Positions 59,237-64,000 of a stretch of DNA of 64,000 nt are shown piece by piece. The notes beneath the pieces were generated by a model. The model made no database searches. It saw nothing but the letters and a program-made list of their open reading frames with translations, and was not told the DNA's origin. This DNA comes from Acidobacteriota bacterium (GTDB lineage: Bacteria; Acidobacteriota; Vicinamibacteria; Vicinamibacterales; UBA2999). The stretch lies in contig CANKJK010000008.1 of NCBI GenBank assembly GCA_947482665.1, positions 1-64,000 on the forward strand, given 5' to 3'. Within the stretch, counting starts at the first letter, position 1. Each line of letters begins with the position of its first letter. The position numbers and the translations under genes are program-made.

Positions 59237-60187
59237 TTAGACCGGGCGTTTCAGCGTGTAGCGGTTCGCGCCGAGGGGGTCCCGCGTGGGGCGCACATCA
59301 CGGTCAATCCCGAGCATGTTGTCGACCATGTCCTGCGTGAAGACCGGGTCCCCAATGTGCCAGGAATGCTCCGGGCTGCCGATGATGGCCTGCCCGGCGG
59401 GAATCGTCTCGTAGTAGCTGCTGCAGTCCACGTTGACGGCATGCGCCGGGACGGAATCCGGTAGTCCCACGCGGCCGGCCCTGGGGGCCACGCCCGCCCG
59501 CTTCACATTGGAGATGCCGAGCACGTTATCGTGACGGTTCGAATAGCAGGTCAGCCGCGCGCAGTTCCGATAGAGGCCGTCCGAGCGCGGGTCTTCGTCC
59601 CGGAGCGAGCGGGATGAGATGTCGGGGGCGATGAGCATGGCCTGGCTCAAGCGCCACGTCTGCCCCGTGAGGTCGTCCGCGTCGTCGGCGGCCGTGAAGC
59701 CTTCGCGCGTGACGTAGGCACCCATCGAGTGCGCGAGGAGGTGCACGTAGACCTTGCAATCCGGTTGCTGCAGCGAGGCAAGGAGCATGATGCCGTCACT
59801 GACAAGCTGGATCGCGCTCCGGTTCGCATCCGAGAGGTCTTCCAGATAGAACGCCCCGACATTGCCGCTGGGCCAGTCAAAGCTCACGACGACGCCAGGA
59901 AAGTTCACGGCCGCGAGGTCGTCTCGCAGGCGCCGGTGGCGCTGCATCACGACCGTCTGGTCGTTGTTGTAGCCGTGCACGAAGACGAGCACGTGGCTCT
60001 CCTGCTTCGAGCCGGCCGACCGGGCCGCTCCCTGCAGCTGCTTGGCCCACGCCGTCCGCGTGACCACCTGCGAGCCGCCGGGCTTTGGCGCGGCATCACC
60101 CTCGATGACGAGATAGGTGGAGGGGGCCGGTTCGCTGCCGAACTGCTTCCCCTTGACGCTGCGCGCGCAGATGACGAAGTCACTCAT
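59237..60187 (-). CDS. Alpha/beta hydrolase of the DUF900 family
   Basis: The 316-residue protein has HVLVFVHGYNNDQTVVMQRHRRLRDDL at the oxyanion hole, VSFDWPSGNVGAFYLEDLSDANRS, and the nucleophile elbow LLAHSMGAYVTREG. These define the DUF900 group, thought to be esterases or lipases. A catalytic His is likely in SPEHSWHIGDPVF near the C-terminus. No signal peptide. It is third in an operon with two membrane-protein genes. Confidence 0.88.
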   Translation of the reverse strand: MSDFVICARSVKGKQFGSEPAPSTYLVIEGDAAPKPGGSQVVTRTAWAKQLQGAARSAGSKQESHVLVFVHGYNNDQTVVMQRHRRLRDDLAAVNFPGVVVSFDWPSGNVGAFYLEDLSDANRSAIQLVSDGIMLLASLQQPDCKVYVHLLAHSMGAYVTREGFTAADDADDLTGQTWRLSQAMLIAPDISSRSLRDEDPRSDGLYRNCARLTCYSNRHDNVLGISNVKRAGVAPRAGRVGLPDSVPAHAVNVDCSSYYETIPAGQAIIGSPEHSWHIGDPVFTQDMVDNMLGIDRDVRPTRDPLGANRYTLKRPV

Positions 60188-60199
60188 GATGTGGGGAGC

Positions 60200-60721
60200 T
60201 TACTCGGGTTGCGGGATGGGCGCGCTGCCGACAGCTGATCCGTACAGGCGTTCCGCGCAGTCAGGGCAAATGCCGTGGGAGAACAGCGATTCATGGCAAT
60301 AGCGCAGGTCCACGCGCTGCCAGGCGCCCGCGTCGTCAGTGCCGGCGCCAGGGATGCGCACGCGCTTGCACGAGGCGCACATCGAGACCAGCCGCTCCAT
60401 GGTGGTCATCAGTGCATTGACGAACCGTGACTGGATCGAGAGGCCCAGATAGATGAACACGGCTCCGAACGCGAAGATCAGGCCGACAAACGTCTCGCCG
60501 ACAATCTGCCACTGATGAAAGAACGCGAAGGCCGTCACGGCGTAGCCGAGCAGGAAGAACACCATCAGCCCCCCGTGCGCCTGAATCAGATGGCGGAGCA
60601 GATTCCGCGCCGATGGGTCGATGAACGGCATGGCGGCCAGCACCGACCGGTATCTGAAGAAGTTCAGAAACATGATGACGGCGCCCGCGGTAATCAGCGT
60701 GAGTCCAATCCAGCTGTTCAT
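60200..60721 (-). CDS. Membrane protein with C-terminal cysteine-rich module
   Basis: The 173-residue protein has three or four transmembrane helices (about 4-22, 45-66 and 72-98). The cytosolic tail reads SMCASCKRVRIPGAGTDDAGAWQRVDLRYCHESLFSHGICPDCAERLYG. The CxxC...SHGICPxC pattern is the module usually attached to PAS, receiver or kinase proteins in environmental bacteria; here it sits on a small membrane protein. The function is unknown, perhaps metal-dependent sensing. Its start overlaps the stop of the preceding gene by 1-4 bp. Confidence 0.75.
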   Translation of the reverse strand: MNSWIGLTLITAGAVIMFLNFFRYRSVLAAMPFIDPSARNLLRHLIQAHGGLMVFFLLGYAVTAFAFFHQWQIVGETFVGLIFAFGAVFIYLGLSIQSRFVNALMTTMERLVSMCASCKRVRIPGAGTDDAGAWQRVDLRYCHESLFSHGICPDCAERLYGSAVGSAPIPQPE

Positions 60722-62361
60722 CAGTTGACTCCCTGGTGGCTCGGGTTCTGATCAATCTCAAACAGAAAGTCGTCTCCATCGTGCGCGACGAGGTGCACCC
60801 CGGCGAGGTGCGCAGCCTCGTCAGCGGCGCGCGCCAGCTCGCTGGCCCTGGCGGGATGCAGCACGACGTAGCGGACGCCCGTGCTCCGGAGCGTCGCCAT
60901 GGCGTCGGGTGAGGGGAAGTGCCGCAGTGTCTCCATGCGCGCCATGTGCCCGGGCGGCTCGTGCCGGCCGAAGCCGTTCACGATCGGGTGCCAGTGTGCG
61001 GTCGAGAAGAGCAGATAGTCCGCTTCGTGGAAGTTGTCGGGTGCGAAGCGGTACGTGGGCAGCGAGAGCACGGCCCCAGCCGGCAGCGACTTCAACCGGG
61101 TGTAGACGGCCGGAATGGGCTCACGGGGCGGCGTGCCGCCAGGGAAGTTGATGACGTAGCTCTCCCATAGTCCGAACGCGGCCAGCGCCGTCAGCGCCAG
61201 CGTGGCTGGCCTTCGCCAGTGACGCCGCAGCCATGCCGCGCCTCCCGCCACGAGCACGGCCTGTGCAAAGACAACGAGGAGTGCGAAGCGCGCCGGCGCG
61301 CGCAGCAGGCCCATGGCTGGCAGCTTCGTGAAGACGTCGAAGGGCAGGTGGCCATGGGTGCCTGGCCCGAATGAGAGCGCCAGACCGACGCCCCCGGCCA
61401 TAGCCGCCGCGGCGGTGAGCCGGTCAGGTGTGCGCAGCCAACGCCACTTGCCGAGGCCGGCCAGCAGCACGCCGACGAGGCCCAGGTAGAGCGTCTGCTC
61501 GCCCCAGATCCAGCGCGGCTTCAGGGACGTGTGGGTGGCCACCCACTGGCCGAGCCGCGTGTTCTCCGGGGGCACGAGATAGGAGGCAATGTCGGCCGAG
61601 TTGCCCTGCACCTCCGCGAGCGAGTTGCCGGCGAGGTGCGTGTAGGCGCCCGCGAACCAGAGGATGGCGGGCACCGCGATCGCCACGGCCACGGCGCCCG
61701 ACGCCAGGTGGCGCAGCGTGAGGGGCCGCTTCAGCAGCAGGAACGGCGCGGCGACGACGAGAATGATAGCGAGGTCGACCGCCAGGTACCAGCCGGAGAG
61801 CGCCTGCAGGACGACCGCGGCCACCACGCCCGCCGTACGACCGGCCGATGGGCGCTCCACCCAGCGGTCCGCGGCGAGCAGCGCCAGCGGCATCGCCCAC
61901 GTCCACAGCATCTGCACGTGGCCGTGCGCGTGGTGCATGCGGAAGAAGCAGAAGGCGTAGAGCAATCCCGCCCCGAATGAGGCCACGGCGTCCTTCGTGA
62001 TGCGGAAGGCCAGCGCCTGCATGGCCAGCCCATTCAGCACGAAGGCGGCGAGCCACACACACCAGTAGGCGTAGACGGGGTCGTGCGTGAGGGCGTAGAC
62101 CGGGGTGGCGAAGAGGCCGAGGCCAATGTGGTGCTCCGCCCAGCCGAGTGCGCCGGCCTGCGGGAAGAACATGTTGGCGTCGAAGAGCGGCACATGGGTG
62201 AGGAGCGCATGGGCGTCCCACGCGAGGGTCCAGATGAGGAGCCTCGCGTCGCCGGGGTAGCTGGCGTCCGACAGGTTGTTGAGGTCGATGAGCGGCGCCG
62301 TCATCACGCGCGTGACCAGCGCGAACCCGATGGCGCTCAGCACCCACGCGCGTCGAGACAT
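60721..62361 (-). CDS. Multi-pass membrane protein, GT-C glycosyltransferase-like
   Basis: The 546-residue protein has about 10-11 transmembrane helices. Near the N-terminus a periplasmic loop reads DLNNLSDASYPGDARLLIWTLAWDAHALLTH, with an acidic residue in the position of a GT-C catalytic Asp. A soluble C-terminal domain (YTRLKSLPAGAVLSLPTYRFAPDNFHEADYLLFSTAHWHPIVNGFGRHEPPGH) follows. This resembles GT-C/YfhO-like membrane enzymes that use polyprenyl-linked sugars. Donor and acceptor are unknown. It is first in an operon with the Cys-rich membrane protein and DUF900 hydrolase genes. Confidence 0.75.
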   Translation of the reverse strand: MSRRAWVLSAIGFALVTRVMTAPLIDLNNLSDASYPGDARLLIWTLAWDAHALLTHVPLFDANMFFPQAGALGWAEHHIGLGLFATPVYALTHDPVYAYWCVWLAAFVLNGLAMQALAFRITKDAVASFGAGLLYAFCFFRMHHAHGHVQMLWTWAMPLALLAADRWVERPSAGRTAGVVAAVVLQALSGWYLAVDLAIILVVAAPFLLLKRPLTLRHLASGAVAVAIAVPAILWFAGAYTHLAGNSLAEVQGNSADIASYLVPPENTRLGQWVATHTSLKPRWIWGEQTLYLGLVGVLLAGLGKWRWLRTPDRLTAAAAMAGGVGLALSFGPGTHGHLPFDVFTKLPAMGLLRAPARFALLVVFAQAVLVAGGAAWLRRHWRRPATLALTALAAFGLWESYVINFPGGTPPREPIPAVYTRLKSLPAGAVLSLPTYRFAPDNFHEADYLLFSTAHWHPIVNGFGRHEPPGHMARMETLRHFPSPDAMATLRSTGVRYVVLHPARASELARAADEAAHLAGVHLVAHDGDDFLFEIDQNPSHQGVN

Positions 62362-62508
62362 GCCGCCTACGGTACCTCACGCCAGCCGCGGCCAGCCATG
62401 CCGACGCGCCAGGCCGCCCGGCCTGCGCGGTGCGCTCTCGCGATGTGCCGGAGCCGTACAGACGAAGGGCGGGAAGGCCTCTCGGCCCGCCCGCCCTTGG
62501 ATTTCGAA

Positions 62509-62534
62509 CACCGGCGGCCCGAAGGCTGCCGGTG
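62509..62534 (-). terminator. Hairpin terminator for the TonB receptor gene
   Basis: CACCGGCGGCC (62509-62519) and GGCTGCCGGTG (62524-62534) pair with one wobble or mismatch around a CGAA loop, 11 bp beyond the receptor stop. On the minus strand it is followed by a T/A-rich GTTCGAAATCC. A second GC-rich hairpin (GGGCGGG...CCGCCC, about 62468-62496) lies just beyond. Confidence 0.5.
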
Positions 62535-62545
62535 AGTGATAGCGA

Positions 62546-64000
62546 CTAGAAGTCGATCTGCGTGCCGAACTTGAAGAGCCGGCCGCCGAGGAGCGCGCCC
62601 GGCGTCTGCCAGCCCTGCGGTGTGCCCGGCGCGGTATACGTCGTGTTGTTGCCCTGCGACGGACGCGCGTTGAACACGTTGTAGAGCTCCGCGATGCCCT
62701 GCACCTTGGTCTTGCCGAACTTGAAGGTCCGGGCGAGGCGCGTGTCCACCTGGTTGAGGCGGTCGTCGTAGGCGGAAGATGCCAGTGCCGTCGAGCCCGC
62801 GTTGGGCGAGGGCAGCAGCTGGTAGTTGACCGGGCCATTCAGGGCGCGGCCCAGATTGTTCGTCAGCAGGACGCTGTTCGCGAGCGCCGTCACTGGGACG
62901 CCCGGCAGGTTCTTGTAGGAGCCTGAGAGCGAGAACCCGTAGCCAACTGGATAGACGAACTGGACCTTGGCCTGTGAGCCCACGCCGTTCCACCATGCGG
63001 GAGTCGTGTTGCAGAAGCCGGCCGACCGCGGGGTCAGGTCCACGCTGGCACCAGCGGTGGAGGGCTTCGACGAACCAATCTGCGCCACGTTCGGCAGATC
63101 GTTCTGCCAGCACTGGTCGACGATCGACCGGCCGACCGTGATGCCGCCGGCGATCAGGCCGCCCTTGCCCATCCGGTAGTCGACGCCGATGTCGAATCCG
63201 TTGAAGCGCTCGATCGGCTCGCCCTTGGCGCCGGTGATGTCCTTGATGCGCATGCGGACGTCCGAGACGGGACGGCCGAAGGCGGACGCCTTGACGTCGT
63301 AGAGGCCGCAGATCTGCTTGCCGCTCACGCTACCGAGCCGGGCGTCGGTCGGTGCCTGGATGCAGTAGCTGTCGAAGTCCGAACGGCTGACGGCCGTGTT
63401 GACCATCGCCTGCTTGTTCTTCCAGTCGTTGCGGTTGTAGGCAACCGTCAGACCGAGTTTGGGCGCCAGCTGGTGCTGCAGTGCGATGGACGTCTGGTAG
63501 CTGTACTCACGCACGCCCCAGCCCGTGGCCGCCGCCTTGTCCCAGCTGCTGGTCGGACGCAGCTGGCCGAAGTTCGGGTCGAGCAGGCCGCCGCACTCGC
63601 CGTTGGTACCAAACGCGCCGAAGAGATTCTTCAGGTCGCAGTCGGGCACGTTGTTGCCGTTGAAGTCGAACCACGGACGCAGCGCGCTCTGCACGGTGAC
63701 GTTCGAGGGCGAGAGCGACTTCGCTTCGCCGCCGCCCATGCCGGCGAGGTATTTGCCGAAGCCGCCCTTGATGGCCGTCTTGCCATTGCCGAACACGTCA
63801 TAGGCCACGCCGACGCGGCCCGTGATGTCCTTGTAGTTCGGCAGGTCCTTCGCCTCAGGGAAGGTCTGTTCCGGCTTGAAGAGCCCGGCACGCACCGTGA
63901 TTGCCGGCGCGAACGCGTTGAAGAAGTCGAGACGGCCGCCGAGGTTGATGGTCAGCCGCTTGATCGTCCACTGGTCCTGCGCGAAGAGGCCCTGCGACCG
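62546..64000 (-). CDS. TonB-dependent receptor, C-terminal part (5' end cut by window edge)
   Basis: The visible 484 residues are the barrel half of a TonB-dependent receptor: QGLFAQDQWTIKRLTINLGGRLDFFNAFAPAI, ITGRVGVAYDVFGNGKTAIKGGFGKYLAGM, QHQLAPKLGLTVAYNRNDWKNKQ, ending GGRLFKFGTQIDF with terminal Phe. This matches the large Oar-like receptors with carboxypeptidase-regulatory N-termini that are expanded in Acidobacteriota. It imports siderophores, oligosaccharides or other bulky ligands; the ligand is unknown. It continues beyond position 64000. Confidence 0.93.
   Translation of the reverse strand, partial: RSQGLFAQDQWTIKRLTINLGGRLDFFNAFAPAITVRAGLFKPEQTFPEAKDLPNYKDITGRVGVAYDVFGNGKTAIKGGFGKYLAGMGGGEAKSLSPSNVTVQSALRPWFDFNGNNVPDCDLKNLFGAFGTNGECGGLLDPNFGQLRPTSSWDKAAATGWGVREYSYQTSIALQHQLAPKLGLTVAYNRNDWKNKQAMVNTAVSRSDFDSYCIQAPTDARLGSVSGKQICGLYDVKASAFGRPVSDVRMRIKDITGAKGEPIERFNGFDIGVDYRMGKGGLIAGGITVGRSIVDQCWQNDLPNVAQIGSSKPSTAGASVDLTPRSAGFCNTTPAWWNGVGSQAKVQFVYPVGYGFSLSGSYKNLPGVPVTALANSVLLTNNLGRALNGPVNYQLLPSPNAGSTALASSAYDDRLNQVDTRLARTFKFGKTKVQGIAELYNVFNARPSQGNNTTYTAPGTPQGWQTPGALLGGRLFKFGTQIDF

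Overview
The window is GC-rich, gene-dense bacterial chromosome with short intergenic gaps, many 4-bp start/stop overlaps and frequent GTG starts. The gene mix points to an Acidobacteriota-like organism, perhaps class Vicinamibacteria: a TonB receptor ending in a barrel-type C-terminus, a carboxypeptidase-regulatory/heme/beta-propeller fusion protein, many secreted M28/P1/M20/M49 peptidases, NtrC-type regulation and an ECF sigma operon. This placement is inference from gene content; there is no rRNA or phylogenetic marker analysis behind it. No tRNA, rRNA, CRISPR array, prophage or insertion sequence was recognised.

Layout. 1-4.6 kb: a truncated NtrC-type regulator, a small membrane protein, then lpdA (E3), a lipoyl E2 acyltransferase and lipB. 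4.6-9.7 kb (minus strand): a packed operon of an MDH-like protein without catalytic residues, a secreted M28 peptidase with PDZ domain, and two CNNM/CBS transporters. 9.7-11.3 kb: a signalling-like cluster with a small unknown protein, a tail-anchored pseudokinase and a degenerate receiver. 11.3-14.8 kb: MBL hydrolase, HxlR regulator divergent from a DJ-1/PfpI protein and a Rossmann oxidoreductase, a stand-alone FHA protein and a periplasmic glutathione peroxidase. 14.9-17.5 kb: ECF sigma factor, putative anti-sigma and a bactofilin-like membrane protein. 17.6-24.8 kb: an AMP-ligase/ACP/acyltransferase fusion, a ferredoxin pair, a tartrate/isopropylmalate-type dehydrogenase, an SSS symporter and PPK2. 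24.9-29.5 kb: an NylC/DmpA-type autoproteolytic hydrolase, a HIT protein and a large secreted protein with calcium-type TSP3 repeats.

29.6-37.9 kb: panD/panC with a secreted alpha/beta hydrolase, ygfZ, mutT, a short mutY, then cobalamin adenosyltransferase, thiI and class I aldolase. 38-45.5 kb: M49-like peptidase, methyltransferase and NUDIX gene (minus), divergent from def-thyA-folA-MFS-Gfo/Idh (plus). 45.5-55.4 kb: an RND adaptor/pump pair (minus) divergent from an envelope-export operon (LolA-like protein, MMPL/RND pump, outer-membrane barrel, MBL hydrolase), with a palindromic operator inside the plus-strand promoter. 55.4-64 kb: M20 peptidase, heme/propeller protein, DUF900 hydrolase, two membrane proteins and a truncated TonB-dependent receptor.

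The least explained material is in the gaps. Two unrelated families of structured intergenic elements occur: R1 (34.1 and 37.9 kb, opposite orientations) and R2 (55.6 kb, and two tandem copies at 57.1-57.4 kb). R1 copies form the same nested hairpin with compensatory base changes. R2 copies have an invariant core flanked by arms that differ between copies yet are self-complementary in two of the three. In both families the mismatches are U-G wobbles only when read in the direction of the gene just upstream, which suggests they act as RNA.
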